Part shown: piece after piece, positions 50,530-60,418 of the stretch
How positions within the stretch are numbered: position 1 is the first letter of the stretch
How the letters are laid out: the number at the start of each line of letters is the position of its first letter
Assembly (NCBI RefSeq): GCF_036237275.1
Contig: NZ_CP108352.1
Span: 3,038,001-3,102,000, forward strand
Length of the DNA stretch: 64,000 nucleotides
Direction: 5' to 3'
Source: Streptomyces sp. NBC_01353
GTDB lineage: Bacteria > Actinomycetota > Actinomycetes > Streptomycetales > Streptomycetaceae
Program-made: the position numbers and the translations under genes
The notes under the pieces: generated by a model
The model's input: only the letters and a program-made list of their open reading frames with translations
Databases searched by the model: none
Told to the model about the DNA's origin: nothing

Positions 50530-51510
50530 TCAGCAGACCTCTTCGAGATCCCGCCACTCGCGGCTGTCGGGGCTGTCAGCCACCCAGCCGTCGAGGAGCC
50601 CGCGGACCAGGCCGACGGGCGCGGCGATCCCGCACTCCCGTTCGGGGACCCAGAGCTCGCCGGGCGAGCGGTGACCGAGGGGGCCGGGGTGGCCCGGTTC
50701 GCTGTGGTCGTGGGGGTCGAGATGTTCGCCCTCGCCCTCGGCGCTGGGCATCGTCGACTCGGAGCAGGCGCGACAGAGCAGTCGGACCGACGAGGACCAG
50801 TCCTCGGCGGCGAATCCGGCGTCCGCGGCGAGCTGCTCCAGGGCGTCGCGGTCGGCCTCGGTGGCGGCCTCCAGGAGGACCACCCAGGTGGGGACGGGCG
50901 AGGGGGCCCACAGCTCGATCTCGTCGAAGACGGGGTAGGAGGGGCCCGCGGTGGTGGTGCGCTCACCGTTGGGCACGCCGTCGTGGAGGACGACCTCGCC
51001 CCAGCGCCGGCCGGAGGACGGCAGCGGGATGGACAGCACCTCGATACGGGCCGGGTCGAGCCTGCGGCCCCACACGACCTCGGCCTCGCCCTCGGGCGAG
51101 AGCCGGACGGCGGCGCTGCCGAGCTCCATGCCGGCGGGCTCACCGGTCCCCGCGGAGGCCCCGGGCACCTTCAGTCCGTACGCCTGCCAGGCGCGGCGGG
51201 CCAGCGGCCAGTCCTGGAGCGCGGTGGCGGCGATGCCGACGTTCCACCAGTCCGGGGCGCCGGTCTCCTTGTCGAGGAGCGCGACGGCGCGCAGCCCGGC
51301 GGCCCGCGCCTGCTCCCAGTCGTGCCGGAACTTGTGCAGCAGCGCCAGGTTGAACCAGGACTCCGAGAGCCAGGGCTCCAGATCCGCCGCGCGCGTGAGC
51401 AGCGCGCCCGCGTCCTCGTACCGGCCGTCACCGATCAGCGTGAACGCGCGGTCGGTGGCCTGCCGCCACGAGGCGGAGGGCCGATGCCGTACCTTCCCGA
51501 AGATCCTCAC
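50530..51510 (-). CDS. Tetratricopeptide-repeat protein
   Basis: 326 aa, GTG start. The N-terminal 110 residues are TPR helices (AFTLIGDGRYEDAGALLTRAADLEPWLSESWFNLALLH, EQARAAGLRAVALL). The rest is a mixed domain with Trp-rich strands (VVWGRRLDPARIEVLSIPL). A scaffold-like protein; partners are unknown. Confidence 0.75.
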   Translation of the reverse strand: MRIFGKVRHRPSASWRQATDRAFTLIGDGRYEDAGALLTRAADLEPWLSESWFNLALLHKFRHDWEQARAAGLRAVALLDKETGAPDWWNVGIAATALQDWPLARRAWQAYGLKVPGASAGTGEPAGMELGSAAVRLSPEGEAEVVWGRRLDPARIEVLSIPLPSSGRRWGEVVLHDGVPNGERTTTAGPSYPVFDEIELWAPSPVPTWVVLLEAATEADRDALEQLAADAGFAAEDWSSSVRLLCRACSESTMPSAEGEGEHLDPHDHSEPGHPGPLGHRSPGELWVPERECGIAAPVGLVRGLLDGWVADSPDSREWRDLEEVC

Positions 51511-51589
51511 GATTCCCGCCTGCCGGTCGCTTCACCCTCTTGTTCGCATCCAACCATGCCCGGTTGGACGCGCGCTCATTACCCATGGG

Positions 51590-52852
51590 TTACCCAGGAG
51601 GGACAGGGGTGACGCCGCCCCTTGCCAGGACTCTGGCGAGGGTTTCGACGACCTTCGGCTGGTGGTCGCGGGCCGTGGACAGGCGGAGCCTTTCGAGAGC
51701 GGCGAGCGCCCCGCCGGCGCTGTCGCCCGCGAGGTCGTCATAGGCGTTGACGGTACGGACGATCCGGGCGGGCAGGGGTTGGTCGCGGTACGGATCGGCC
51801 TGCCGTTCCACGACGACGGCCACGGCCGCGGGAACCCCGGTCTGACGGACGACCGCGCCGCCGAGGAGGGCGATCCGGCGCTGCTCCTCGGCCGGGAGGA
51901 GAGCCGTGGCGCCTTCGGGGACGGGGTCGACGAGGGAGAGCTGCCCGATGTCGTGCATGAGCGCCGCGTACTCCAGGACGGCCAGCTCGGACCCGGAGAG
52001 CCCCAGCTCGCGCCCGACGGCACCACTGAGGGCGGCGACGCGGTGGGCGTGCCCGGGGGCGGTGTAGCCGGCGATCTCGGTGGCGCGGGCGAGGGAGGCG
52101 ATGGTCTGCCGGTTGGTGGTGCGCACGGCCGCGTACCGCCGGAACGAGACCTGGGTGAGCAGCAGCGGTACGCAGAAGACGGGCAGCGCCCAGAGCCCCG
52201 CGGCGGCCACTCCGAGGGCGATCACGGTGCCGGTGGCGCAGACCGCGGAGCCGATGCCGAGGAGAGCGCGCAGCTCGTCGCGCAGGAGAGGGCCGTACGG
52301 GTAGCGGGTGCGGGCCCGGAGCATCAGGGCGCCGAGCACTGCGTCGCACAGGGCGGTGAGGACGAGCAGAAGCAGCAGGTAGAGGGCGTAGGAGGGGCCC
52401 TGGCCGAGGTACTGGGTGAGCCCGCCCGAGTTGTAGAGCGGCTGGAAGCAGAGGGCGGCGAAGGCGACGGTGAGGATGCGCCGCGCCAGGTGGTCCAGGT
52501 CCGGGCCCTTGCCGCGGGCGATGTGCGGAACGATCCCGGCGAGCCCGGCCGCGACGACGACGGCGATGATCTGGAGGACGCCGTGGGTGGTGATGCGGCC
52601 CGCGCTCTCGCCGAGCAGGGCGTACGCGAGGGCTCCGGCGGCGGCGATCGGCGCGGGCTCCCTGCCCCGGAGCTCGCCGAGCACGGGCGGGGCGCCCCAG
52701 CGGGCGAGCTCGCCGAGCGCGATGAGCACGCCGAAGGCGAGGGCGTGACCGGGCTCGTCGATCCCGTGCCAGAGCGTCGAGGCGAATCCGGCGACGGTGA
52801 GGACGAGCGCGGTCCCGTGGACCGCGCCGACGGTGACCGCCCCGGGCCTCAT
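51590..52852 (-). CDS. Membrane HD-domain protein, lacking a GYP motif
   Basis: 420 aa. Six or so hydrophobic segments (VTVGAVHGTALVLTVAGFA, VLQIIAVVVAAGLAGI, LYLLLLLVLTALCDAVLGAL) anchor a C-terminal HD domain (AGYTAPGHAHRVAALSGAVGRE, EYAALMHDIGQLSL). The GYP loop of active HD-GYP enzymes is replaced by QADPYRDQPLP. It starts inside the stop of the HD-GYP gene (ATGA overlap), so both are made together. It may be an inactive partner. Confidence 0.8.
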   Translation of the reverse strand: MRPGAVTVGAVHGTALVLTVAGFASTLWHGIDEPGHALAFGVLIALGELARWGAPPVLGELRGREPAPIAAAGALAYALLGESAGRITTHGVLQIIAVVVAAGLAGIVPHIARGKGPDLDHLARRILTVAFAALCFQPLYNSGGLTQYLGQGPSYALYLLLLLVLTALCDAVLGALMLRARTRYPYGPLLRDELRALLGIGSAVCATGTVIALGVAAAGLWALPVFCVPLLLTQVSFRRYAAVRTTNRQTIASLARATEIAGYTAPGHAHRVAALSGAVGRELGLSGSELAVLEYAALMHDIGQLSLVDPVPEGATALLPAEEQRRIALLGGAVVRQTGVPAAVAVVVERQADPYRDQPLPARIVRTVNAYDDLAGDSAGGALAALERLRLSTARDHQPKVVETLARVLARGGVTPVPPG

Positions 52853-54402
52853 GCGCGCCCACCGGGCGGGACGTGGGCCTTCGGCGCCGAGGGGCCTGCG
52901 CGGCGGGCCGCGGCGCCGCGGGCGCGAGCGGCGGCGGACGGGACGGCGTCCGCGCGGGGCGCCCGGACGTGGGCGGGAGCCGGGGGCACGGGATCGGGCG
53001 CGTCGCCCGCGCCGGAGTTCCGCACGGGATCGGGCGGGTCACCCGCGCCGGCGCTCCTCGCCGGCGGAACGCCCGCGGCCGGGAGCGGTGGCTCGTCGGC
53101 CGTGACGGCCGTCTGCCAGCCGTGAAGGTCGAGCGCCCGGACCAGGGCCCGTACCATCCGCGGGTCGAAATGCGTGCCCGCGCACCGCTCCAGCTCCGCC
53201 ACCGCCGTCCCCACCGGCCGCGCCCTGCTGTAGCACCGGGTCGACGTCATCGCGTCGAAGGCGTCGGCGACCGCCACCACCCGGGCGAACTCCGGGATCT
53301 GGGCGCCCCTGAGCCCGTACGGGTAGCCGCTCCCGTCCATCTTCTCGTGGTGGTGCAGGATCGCCGCCCGTGCCTCGCCCAGGAAGCCGATGCCCCGGAC
53401 CATCTCGTGTCCGTACTCCGGGTGCAGTTCGATGATCCGGCGCTCCTCGGGTGTCAGCGGCCCGTCCTTCGTCAGCACCCGGGTCGGTACGCCGAGCTTG
53501 CCCACGTCATGGAGGATCCCCGCGAAGCGGAGGATCTCCAGGCGCTCCTCCGCCATCCCCAGCTCACGGGCGATCAGCACGGAGGCACGGCCGACCCGTT
53601 CGCTGTGTCCCCGGGTGTACTTGTCCTTGATGTCGACGGCCTGGACCAGAGCGCGGATCGTCGCCTGGTGCGCGGCGCGTTCGCGGTGGTACTGGGCGAA
53701 GATCCAGCACGAGATGTACATCGGCAGCAGGACGAAGAGCGCGGCGACGGGACCGTACGTACTGCGCCACAGCACCGCCATCATCAGCCCGGCGAGCCCG
53801 TGCACGGCGTGCGGGGCGAGGGCGCGGACGAAGAGGCCGCGCCAGGCGGTGCCCGGGGCGAGGCCCTCGGCCGTCGTCCGGATTCCGCCGTCGAGGGCGG
53901 TCAGGACCAGGCAGAAGGTGAGCGCGGAGGCCCCGGCCGGCAGCAGGACGTACGGGAAGTCGGGGGTGTGCGTCCCGTGGCCGAGGACGTCGTCGCAGCT
54001 CAGGACGGCGGCGACCAGGGAGGCGGTCCAGACGGCGAGCACGAGCTGACCGGCCCGCCACAGCCGGCGTACGCCTGCCGGGCGCTGCTCGACGCGGGAG
54101 AGCAGCGCTCCGGGCAGCGCCGTCAGCGCGGCGGCGGAGGGCGGCAGGAGCAGCGCCGAGGCGAGCAGGACCGGAAAGAACGATCCGGCTCCCAAGGGCA
54201 CCGAGCCGCCCAGCGCCCGGCCGAGCAGCGGGCAGCGGCCGGGTAACTCGCACCCGGCGTACAGGGCGGCGAGCAGCGCGACGGTGCCCCAGGGGGTCTG
54301 CGCGCCGGGGCTCAGGGTGAACAGAACGCACCCGGCGGCGCCGAGGAGGGCGCAGCCGATGTACACCCGTGCCGCTCGTGGAATCGCCATCACGCCCATC
54401 AC
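52849..54402 (-). CDS. Membrane HD-GYP domain phosphodiesterase
   Basis: 517 aa from GTG 54402: TAGCGT lies 7 nt upstream, so a leaderless start at this GTG is favoured over the ATGs just inside. Membrane segments occupy the N-terminal 230 residues. The HD-GYP domain has GHSERVGRASVLIAREL, LHDVGKLGVP, HPEYGHEMV and HHHEKMDGSGYPYGLRG, all intact. Such enzymes hydrolyse cyclic di-GMP or related dinucleotides. A Pro-rich tail follows. Cotranscribed with the degenerate HD protein. Confidence 0.87.
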   Translation of the reverse strand: MMGVMAIPRAARVYIGCALLGAAGCVLFTLSPGAQTPWGTVALLAALYAGCELPGRCPLLGRALGGSVPLGAGSFFPVLLASALLLPPSAAALTALPGALLSRVEQRPAGVRRLWRAGQLVLAVWTASLVAAVLSCDDVLGHGTHTPDFPYVLLPAGASALTFCLVLTALDGGIRTTAEGLAPGTAWRGLFVRALAPHAVHGLAGLMMAVLWRSTYGPVAALFVLLPMYISCWIFAQYHRERAAHQATIRALVQAVDIKDKYTRGHSERVGRASVLIARELGMAEERLEILRFAGILHDVGKLGVPTRVLTKDGPLTPEERRIIELHPEYGHEMVRGIGFLGEARAAILHHHEKMDGSGYPYGLRGAQIPEFARVVAVADAFDAMTSTRCYSRARPVGTAVAELERCAGTHFDPRMVRALVRALDLHGWQTAVTADEPPLPAAGVPPARSAGAGDPPDPVRNSGAGDAPDPVPPAPAHVRAPRADAVPSAAARARGAAARRAGPSAPKAHVPPGGRA

Positions 54403-54489
54403 GCCTGTCACGCTAGCGAGTTGGGCGGCGCGTGAGGGCGGTCGGCGACCGATTCGCACCATCGAGTGATACAAGCTGATGAACGCATG

Positions 54490-54520
54490 AGGGCCGCCGC
54501 GATCACCTCGCGACGGCCCT
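54490..54520 (-). terminator. Terminator after rsrA
   Basis: AGGGCCGCCGCGA and TCGCGACGGCCCT arms with one mismatch, 18 bp after the rsrA stop. Confidence 0.75.
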
Positions 54521-54537
54521 TCAGGCAGAATCGGCGG

Positions 54538-54843
54538 TCACTCCTGGACGGTCGCCGTGATGTCCATGTCCTGCTCGGGCACCAGCTGGCCCGAGCGGAT
54601 GAGGTCGATCCGGCCCATCACCTTGGCCCGCAGATCGGTGGGCACGTCGTCACTGCCGCAGCAACGCTTGACGAGCTTCTTCACCGCCTGCTCCAGTCCG
54701 TACTTCTCCAGGCACGGGGAGCACTCCTCGAAGTGCACCTCGAACTTGGTGCAGTCACTGTCGGGCATCTCATGGTCGAGGAACTCGTAGAGATGGTCCA
54801 GGACCTCTGAGCAATCCGTCTCGTGCGGCTCTCCGCAGCTCAT
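54538..54843 (-). CDS. rsrA: Zinc-binding redox anti-sigma factor RsrA
   Basis: 101 aa. Cys11, His37, Cys41 and Cys44 (HFEECSPC) form the zinc site; Cys3, Cys31 and the CC pair at 61-62 complete the known RsrA pattern. It holds SigR inactive; disulfide stress oxidises the Cys residues, expels zinc and frees SigR. It starts within the sigR stop (ATGA), giving equal synthesis of both. Confidence 0.97.
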   Translation of the reverse strand: MSCGEPHETDCSEVLDHLYEFLDHEMPDSDCTKFEVHFEECSPCLEKYGLEQAVKKLVKRCCGSDDVPTDLRAKVMGRIDLIRSGQLVPEQDMDITATVQE

Positions 54844-55661
54844 GAGCCCGAGCCTTTCAGATCGTTCGACGACTCTCCGGCGCCCGCGGGAACGAGCCCG
54901 CGATCGCGAGCGTAGTCCTCGAGCATGCCGCGCAACTGGCGGCGGCCCCGGTGCAGTCGGGACATCACCGTACCGATGGGTGTACCCATGATGTCCGCGA
55001 TCTCCTTGTACGCAAAGCCCTCGACATCCGCGAGATAGACGGCGATGCGGAATTCCTCGGGGATCGCCTGGAGCGCTTCCTTCACGTCGGAGTCCGGCAG
55101 GTGGTCGAGAGCCTGGGACTCGGCGGAGCGCAGACCGGTCGACATGTGCGACTCGGCGCGGGCGAGCTGCCAGTCCTCGATCTCCTCGGCGGCGCTGCGC
55201 TGGGGCTCACGCTGCTTCTTGCGGTACGAGTTGATGAAGGTGTTGGTCAGGATGCGGTACAGCCACGCCTTCAGATTCGTACCCTCGCGGAACTGGTGGA
55301 ACGAGCCGTACGCCTTGGCATACGTCTCCTGCACCAGGTCCTCGGCGTCCGCGGGATTGCGCGTCATACGCAGCGCGGCGGAGTACATCTGGTCGAGGAA
55401 TCCGAGGGCGTCCCGCTCGAAGCGCGCGTTGCGCTCCGCGGTCGTCTCCTCGGGGCCGTCGTCGGTCCCTGTGTCGGTCCCAGTGACCGGACCCACCTCC
55501 TCCAGCGCTGCGGCGAACCCGAATGCGGACCCGCTCGATTCGGAGGATAGACGAGGAACCGCTCCGCCCGCCGCCCGAATAGGGGCGGTCTTGGGAGCGG
55601 GCAGCACTGTCCAGTCGAGGTCAGCGGCCTGCGCGCGCTCGGGGCAGATGGTCGAACCCAT
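54840..55661 (-). CDS. sigR: Disulfide-stress ECF sigma factor SigR
   Basis: 273 aa in the long form from ATG 55661. A GTG at 55496 (VGPVTG...) would give a 218-aa short form, so the extension is exactly 55 residues, the size recalled for the unstable long isoform of S. coelicolor. Region 2 is [37 protein letters not shown], and region 4 [45 protein letters not shown]. It directs thiol-oxidative stress genes. Preceded by a perfect SigR promoter. Confidence 0.96.
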   Translation of the reverse strand: MGSTICPERAQAADLDWTVLPAPKTAPIRAAGGAVPRLSSESSGSAFGFAAALEEVGPVTGTDTGTDDGPEETTAERNARFERDALGFLDQMYSAALRMTRNPADAEDLVQETYAKAYGSFHQFREGTNLKAWLYRILTNTFINSYRKKQREPQRSAAEEIEDWQLARAESHMSTGLRSAESQALDHLPDSDVKEALQAIPEEFRIAVYLADVEGFAYKEIADIMGTPIGTVMSRLHRGRRQLRGMLEDYARDRGLVPAGAGESSNDLKGSGS

Positions 55662-55705
55662 GCGACGGACTCCCTCTTCCTTGCTCTCACACCGACATGC
55701 GTGAC

Positions 55706-55731
55706 AACCGTGGTCGCACGCTCAACATTCC
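55706..55731 (-). promoter_or_regulatory. SigR-dependent promoter of sigR-rsrA
   Basis: On the minus strand GGAAT (55727-55731), exactly 18 nt, then GTT (55706-55708), the SigR consensus. It gives positive feedback and lies upstream of the ATG at 55661, so transcripts from it can encode the long isoform. It overlaps the 3' end of the hydrolase gene. Confidence 0.88.
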
Positions 55732-56360
55732 CGGAGTGACGCGACCCACGAGGTGACTTCTTCGACGATGAGTTCGAGGGTCCCGTCCGGTGTGACGGGG
55801 GCGCGCTTGGCGACGGCGAAGCTGTGATCGCCATACGGCACTTCGACAAGTCGGTACGGCCCTTCGGGGAACTCCTCGGGCTTCCCGAAGGCGTCGTTGC
55901 CGCCCTGGACGACCAAAGTGGGCAGGCCCGTCCCGAGCAGTTCGTCGGCCCGCGAGCTCTCCGGCCGGCCCGGCGGGTGCAGCGGGAAGCTCAGGGCGAG
56001 CACGGCGGCGGCCCCGAGCTCCTTCCCGGTCCGGCAGGCGACCCGGGCGCCGGCGCTGCGGCCTCCGGCGATCACGGGGAGGCCGGGCTTCGTGAGCGCG
56101 GGCCAGATCCCGCGCCATCCGACGTCCAGGGTCTTCGGCGCGGGCGCCACCTTCTTCCCGGCGACCCGCCACGGCTGCTCGACGAGCGCCACCGTCACCC
56201 CCTGCGCCGGCAGTGTCCCGGCGAGGGCCTGGAGGTCCCGCGCCTCGATCCCGCCCCCGGCCCCATGGCTGAGGGCCAGGACCGTCCACGGCTTCTTGCC
56301 GGGGTGCCAGGTGATCCGGGCGTCCCCGGCGTCGGTCGTCACGTTCTCGCTCTTGGTCAC
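55722..56360 (-). CDS. Alpha/beta-hydrolase (dienelactone-hydrolase-like)
   Basis: 212 aa from GTG 56360. The nucleophile elbow is GGRSAGAR, the acid is in VVQGGNDAFG, and the His in VPYGDHSFAVAK. ALSHGAGGGIEARDL is the oxyanion region. Substrate unknown; this family lies next to sigR in streptomycetes. Its last bases carry the sigR promoter. Confidence 0.85.
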   Translation of the reverse strand: MTKSENVTTDAGDARITWHPGKKPWTVLALSHGAGGGIEARDLQALAGTLPAQGVTVALVEQPWRVAGKKVAPAPKTLDVGWRGIWPALTKPGLPVIAGGRSAGARVACRTGKELGAAAVLALSFPLHPPGRPESSRADELLGTGLPTLVVQGGNDAFGKPEEFPEGPYRLVEVPYGDHSFAVAKRAPVTPDGTLELIVEEVTSWVASLREC

Positions 56361-56398
56361 GCGCCCATCCTGCCGCGCGGGACCGTCCGGGGCGGCGC

Positions 56399-57214
56399 TC
56401 AGAACAGCGTGCCGACCTCCGGGCCCTCCAGCTCGGTCAGGAGCTCCGGGCCGTTGTTGCGGACGTTGCTGACCGCCGTGGCCACCGGGTACGCCCGCAT
56501 CAGGCCCTCCGGCGGGGCCGCAAGCAGCCCGCGCAGGTCCTCCACGTCGGTGTGCCGCGGGTCCAGCCACGCGTCCCAGCGGTCCGGGGACAGCATCAGC
56601 GGCATCCGGGGGTGGATGTCCGCGAGCGAGTGAGGACCCGCCTCCGGGGCGACGCCCAGCGGTCCCTTCTCCGCCTCCGTCGTGATCACGGAGCACGTCA
56701 CCCACCACGCCGACGGGTGGTCGTCGGGCAGTGTGCGGTCGCGCCAGAACTCGTAGAGTCCGGCCATCGCGAAGACCGAGCCGTCCGCCGGGGTCACGAA
56801 GTACGGCTGCTTCCGCGGCCGCTTCTTCTTTCCCTCGACCTCCAGGTCCCGCTCGCCCGAGCCGGTCACCCACTCGTAATAGCCGTCGGCGGGCAGGATG
56901 CACCGCCGCGCGGAGAAGGCCCGCTTGAACGACGGCTTCTCGGCGATCGTCTCCGCCCGCGCGTTGATCATCCTGGCCGCGCCCTCCGGCGACTTCGACC
57001 AGGACGGCACCAGACCCCACTTCAATGTCCGCAGCTGGCGAACCGGGCGTGGTGAATCCGCGTCTTTCAGGGGGCGTTCCAGGACCGCGTAGACCTCCTT
57101 GGTCGGGGCCACGTTCCAGTCGGGAGCCAGGGTCTCCTCGGGCTCCCACTTCTCGACCTCGAAGACACCCACCAGGTCCTCGGGCCGACGACTCGCTGCA
57201 TACCGTCCGCACAT
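56399..57214 (-). CDS. SRAP domain protein (HMCES/YedK family)
   Basis: 271 aa starting MCGRYAAS: after Met removal Cys2 is the catalytic residue that forms a thiazolidine link with abasic DNA sites. NVAPT, WGLVPSW, NARAETIAEKPSFKRAF (Glu) and CILPADGYYEW, and the active-site His in IHPRMPLML are present. It shields abasic sites in single-stranded DNA. CAGTGT 7 nt upstream suggests a leaderless start. Confidence 0.93.
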   Translation of the reverse strand: MCGRYAASRRPEDLVGVFEVEKWEPEETLAPDWNVAPTKEVYAVLERPLKDADSPRPVRQLRTLKWGLVPSWSKSPEGAARMINARAETIAEKPSFKRAFSARRCILPADGYYEWVTGSGERDLEVEGKKKRPRKQPYFVTPADGSVFAMAGLYEFWRDRTLPDDHPSAWWVTCSVITTEAEKGPLGVAPEAGPHSLADIHPRMPLMLSPDRWDAWLDPRHTDVEDLRGLLAAPPEGLMRAYPVATAVSNVRNNGPELLTELEGPEVGTLF

Positions 57215-57265
57215 ACGTGCCACACTGCCACGATCCCCGACCCCGCTGAGGAGCCGATCCAGAAA

Positions 57266-57952
57266 ATGAACGAAGTCCTCGGCACGCAGCCCGCCCCGGA
57301 AGAGTGGCTGGTGATCGTCACCGGCGTGGCCGCGCTGCTCGTCACCGTGCCCCGCGCGATATGGCGGCTGTCCCGCAACGCCATCACCATCGCCCACGAG
57401 GGCGGCCACGGTCTGATCGCCCTCGTCACCGGCCGCCGGCTGCAGTCCATCCGGCTCCACTCGGACACCAGCGGCCTCACGGTCTCCCGCGGCCGCCCGA
57501 CCGGCATCGGCATGATCCTCACCGCCGCCGCCGGCTACACCGCCGCCCCGCTGCTCGGCCTCGGCGGCGCCTGGCTGCTGGCCGACCACCGGATCACGTT
57601 GCTGCTCTGGCTGGCCACCGCGCTCCTGCTGGCCATGCTCGTGATGGTCCGCAACGCGTACGGGATCTTCACCGTGCTGATCACGGGCGCCGCGTTCCTC
57701 CTGGTGTCCTGGCTGACCGGCCCGGACGTCCAGTCGGCTTTCGCGTACTCCGTCGTCTGGTTCCTGCTCCTCGGCGGCGTCCGGCCCGTGTTCGAGCTCC
57801 AGGGCAAGCGGCGCCACGGCGGCGCGCCGGACTCGGATGCCGACCAGCTCGCCCGTCTCACCCATGTCCACCCGGCGCTCTGGCTGTTCCTCTTCCACGC
57901 CGTCTCGATCTGTTCCCTGATCGGCGGAGGCCGCTGGCTGCTGGGGCTGTAG
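57266..57952 (+). CDS. M50B-type membrane metallopeptidase
   Basis: 228 aa with about six membrane segments. AHEGGHGLIALVTGR contains the HExxH zinc motif in the second segment; the first helix is EEWLVIVTGVAALLVTV. It is a site-2-protease-like membrane protein without a PDZ domain. Substrate unknown. Confidence 0.87.
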   Translation: MNEVLGTQPAPEEWLVIVTGVAALLVTVPRAIWRLSRNAITIAHEGGHGLIALVTGRRLQSIRLHSDTSGLTVSRGRPTGIGMILTAAAGYTAAPLLGLGGAWLLADHRITLLLWLATALLLAMLVMVRNAYGIFTVLITGAAFLLVSWLTGPDVQSAFAYSVVWFLLLGGVRPVFELQGKRRHGGAPDSDADQLARLTHVHPALWLFLFHAVSICSLIGGGRWLLGL

Positions 57953-57980
57953 TCGGTGCGGGCCCCACTAAAGTGAGGGC

Positions 57981-59309
57981 ATGACCGAAACCTCCTCGCA
58001 CACCGACCTGCAGACCGACCCCTGGCCCGCCCCGCACGCGAGCGGTCCTGTCGACGCGACCGTCACCGTGCCCGGATCGAAGTCGGTCACCAACCGCGGC
58101 CTGGTCCTCGCCGCGCTCGCCGCCGAGCCGGGCTGGCTGCGCCGCCCGCTGCGCTCCCGCGACACGCTGCTGATGGCCGAGGCGCTGCGCACGCTGGGCG
58201 TGCGGATCGAGGAGGGCGTGGGCCCGGACGGTACGGGCGAGGCGTGGCGGATCATCCCGGCCGCGCTGCGCGGCCCGGCCACGGTGGACGTCGGCAACGC
58301 CGGTACGGTCATGCGCTTCCTGCCCCCGGTCGCGGCCCTCGCCGACGGCCCGGTGCACTTCGACGGCGACGCCCGCTCCCACGAACGGCCGCTGCACGGC
58401 GTGATCGACGCGCTGCGTGTGCTCGGCGCCCGGATCGACGACGACGGGCGCGGCGCGCTGCCGATGACCGTGCACGGCGGCGGGGCGCTGGACGGCGGCC
58501 CGGTGGAGATCGACGCCTCCTCGTCCTCGCAGTTCGTCAGCGCGCTGCTGCTCTCCGCGCCGCGCTTCAACCAGGGCGTGGAGGTGCGCCATGTCGGCGC
58601 GAACCTGCCCTCCATGCCCCACATCCGGATGACCGTCGACATGCTGCGCGTGGTCGGCGCCCAGGTCGACGAGCCGGAGACCGGTGGCGAGCCGAACGTC
58701 TGGCGGGTCTCTCCTTCCGCCCTGCTCGGCCGGGACCTGACCGTAGAGCCCGATCTGTCCAACGCCCAGCCGTTCCTGGCCGCGGCCCTGGTCACCGGGG
58801 GCCGGGTCACCGTCCCGGACTGGCCGGCGCGAACCACTCAGCCCGGTGACGCGCTGCGCGAGATCTTCACCGAGATGGGCGGCTCCTGCGAGCTGACCGA
58901 GGCGGGTCTCACCTTCACCGGCACCGGCCGGATCCACGGCATCGACGTCGACCTGAGCGAGGTCGGCGAGCTGACGCCCGGCATCGCGGCGGTCGCGGCG
59001 CTGGCCGACTCCCCCTCCACCCTGCGCGGCGTCGCCCATCTGCGGCTCCACGAGACGGACCGCCTGGCGGCCCTGACCAAGGAGATCAACGAGCTCGGCG
59101 GCGATGTCACGGAGACCGAGGACGGTCTGCACATCCGCCCGCGCCCGCTGCACGGCGGTGTCTTCCACACGTACCACGACCACCGCATGGCGACGGCGGG
59201 CGCGATCATCGGCCTCGCGGTCGAGGGCGTGGAGATCGAGAACGTGGCGACGACCGCCAAGACCTTGCCCGACTTCCCCAGGATGTGGACCGAAATGCTC
59301 GGAGTCTGA
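57981..59309 (+). CDS. aroA: 3-phosphoshikimate 1-carboxyvinyltransferase
   Basis: 442 aa. TAAAGT six bases upstream of the ATG suggests a leaderless m[20 protein letters not shown] binds phosphate, [17 protein letters not shown] and the [18 protein letters not shown] lid are intact. It adds phosphoenolpyruvate to shikimate-3-phosphate for aromatic amino acids (EPSP synthase). Followed 3 bp later by rsgA. Confidence 0.96.
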   Translation: MTETSSHTDLQTDPWPAPHASGPVDATVTVPGSKSVTNRGLVLAALAAEPGWLRRPLRSRDTLLMAEALRTLGVRIEEGVGPDGTGEAWRIIPAALRGPATVDVGNAGTVMRFLPPVAALADGPVHFDGDARSHERPLHGVIDALRVLGARIDDDGRGALPMTVHGGGALDGGPVEIDASSSSQFVSALLLSAPRFNQGVEVRHVGANLPSMPHIRMTVDMLRVVGAQVDEPETGGEPNVWRVSPSALLGRDLTVEPDLSNAQPFLAAALVTGGRVTVPDWPARTTQPGDALREIFTEMGGSCELTEAGLTFTGTGRIHGIDVDLSEVGELTPGIAAVAALADSPSTLRGVAHLRLHETDRLAALTKEINELGGDVTETEDGLHIRPRPLHGGVFHTYHDHRMATAGAIIGLAVEGVEIENVATTAKTLPDFPRMWTEMLGV

Positions 59310-59312
59310 TCC

Positions 59313-60326
59313 ATGCGGCGCTACGGCAAGCACACCGACGAGGACGACATCCGCCAGCGGCCCAACCGCAAGGGCAACCGTCCCCGTACCAGCATCCGTC
59401 CCAAGCACGAGGACGCGGTCGAGGGCATGGTCCTCACCGTGGACCGGGGCCGGCTCACGGTCCTCGTCGACGACCGGGTCGTTCTGGCGATGAAGGCCCG
59501 CGAGCTGGGCCGCAAGGCCGCGGTCGTCGGCGACCGGGTCTCGCTCGTGGGCGATCTGTCCGGCGAGAAGGACACGCTGGCCCGGATCGTACGGATCGGT
59601 GAGCGCAGTTCCGTGCTCCGCCGTACCGCCGACGACGACGATCCGTTCGAGCGCGTGGTCGTGGCCAACGCCGACCAGCTGGCGATCGTCACCGCGCTCG
59701 CCGACCCCGAGCCCCGCCCGCGGCTGATCGACCGCTGTCTGGTCGCCGCGTACGACGGTGGGCTGACCCCGCTCCTCGTCCTGACGAAGTCGGACCTGGC
59801 CAAGCCTGACGAGCTCCTGGAGATGTACGGCGCGCTCGGCGTGCCGCATGTGGTCACCACCCGCGACGAGTTCGTGGACGGGGTCGCCGCCGAGCGGGTG
59901 CACGAGCACCTCAAGGGGCGGACGACCGCGTTCGTCGGGCACTCAGGTGTCGGCAAGACGACCCTGGTCAATGCCCTGGTCCCGGCGGACCGGCGGCGGA
60001 CCACGGGTGTCGTCAACGCGGTGACGGGCCGCGGCAGGCACACCACCACCTCGGCGCTCGCCCTGCCGCTCGACGACAAGGAGGGCGGCTGGGTCATCGA
60101 CACCCCGGGCGTGCGCTCCTTCGGCCTGCACCACGTCGACCCGTCCCGGGTGATCCTCGCCTTCCCCGATCTCGTACCGGGTACGGAGAACTGTCCGCGG
60201 GCCTGCAGCCACGACGAGCCGGACTGCGCGCTGGACACGTGGGCGGCCGAGGGGCACGCCGATCCGGCGCGGCTGTATTCACTGCGCCGACTGCTCGCGA
60301 CCAGGGAGCGACGCGAAGGCGACTGA
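59313..60326 (+). CDS. rsgA: Ribosome small subunit-dependent GTPase
   Basis: 337 aa. An OB-fold N-terminus is followed by the circularly permuted GTPase: LTKSDL (G4) before VGHSGVGKTTLVNAL (G1) and DTPGVRSF (G3). The zinc Cys set is CPRACSHDEPDCAL. It checks late maturation of the 30S subunit. Cotranscribed with aroA. Confidence 0.95.
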   Translation: MRRYGKHTDEDDIRQRPNRKGNRPRTSIRPKHEDAVEGMVLTVDRGRLTVLVDDRVVLAMKARELGRKAAVVGDRVSLVGDLSGEKDTLARIVRIGERSSVLRRTADDDDPFERVVVANADQLAIVTALADPEPRPRLIDRCLVAAYDGGLTPLLVLTKSDLAKPDELLEMYGALGVPHVVTTRDEFVDGVAAERVHEHLKGRTTAFVGHSGVGKTTLVNALVPADRRRTTGVVNAVTGRGRHTTTSALALPLDDKEGGWVIDTPGVRSFGLHHVDPSRVILAFPDLVPGTENCPRACSHDEPDCALDTWAAEGHADPARLYSLRRLLATRERREGD

Positions 60327-60418
60327 GTCGCGCACGTTTGCGGTCGGCTGCTGTTGGTAAGTGCATAATCGCACCGAGTGAGACGAAGCAGTCACCGACG
60401 GCGTGGGAGGCACTGACG

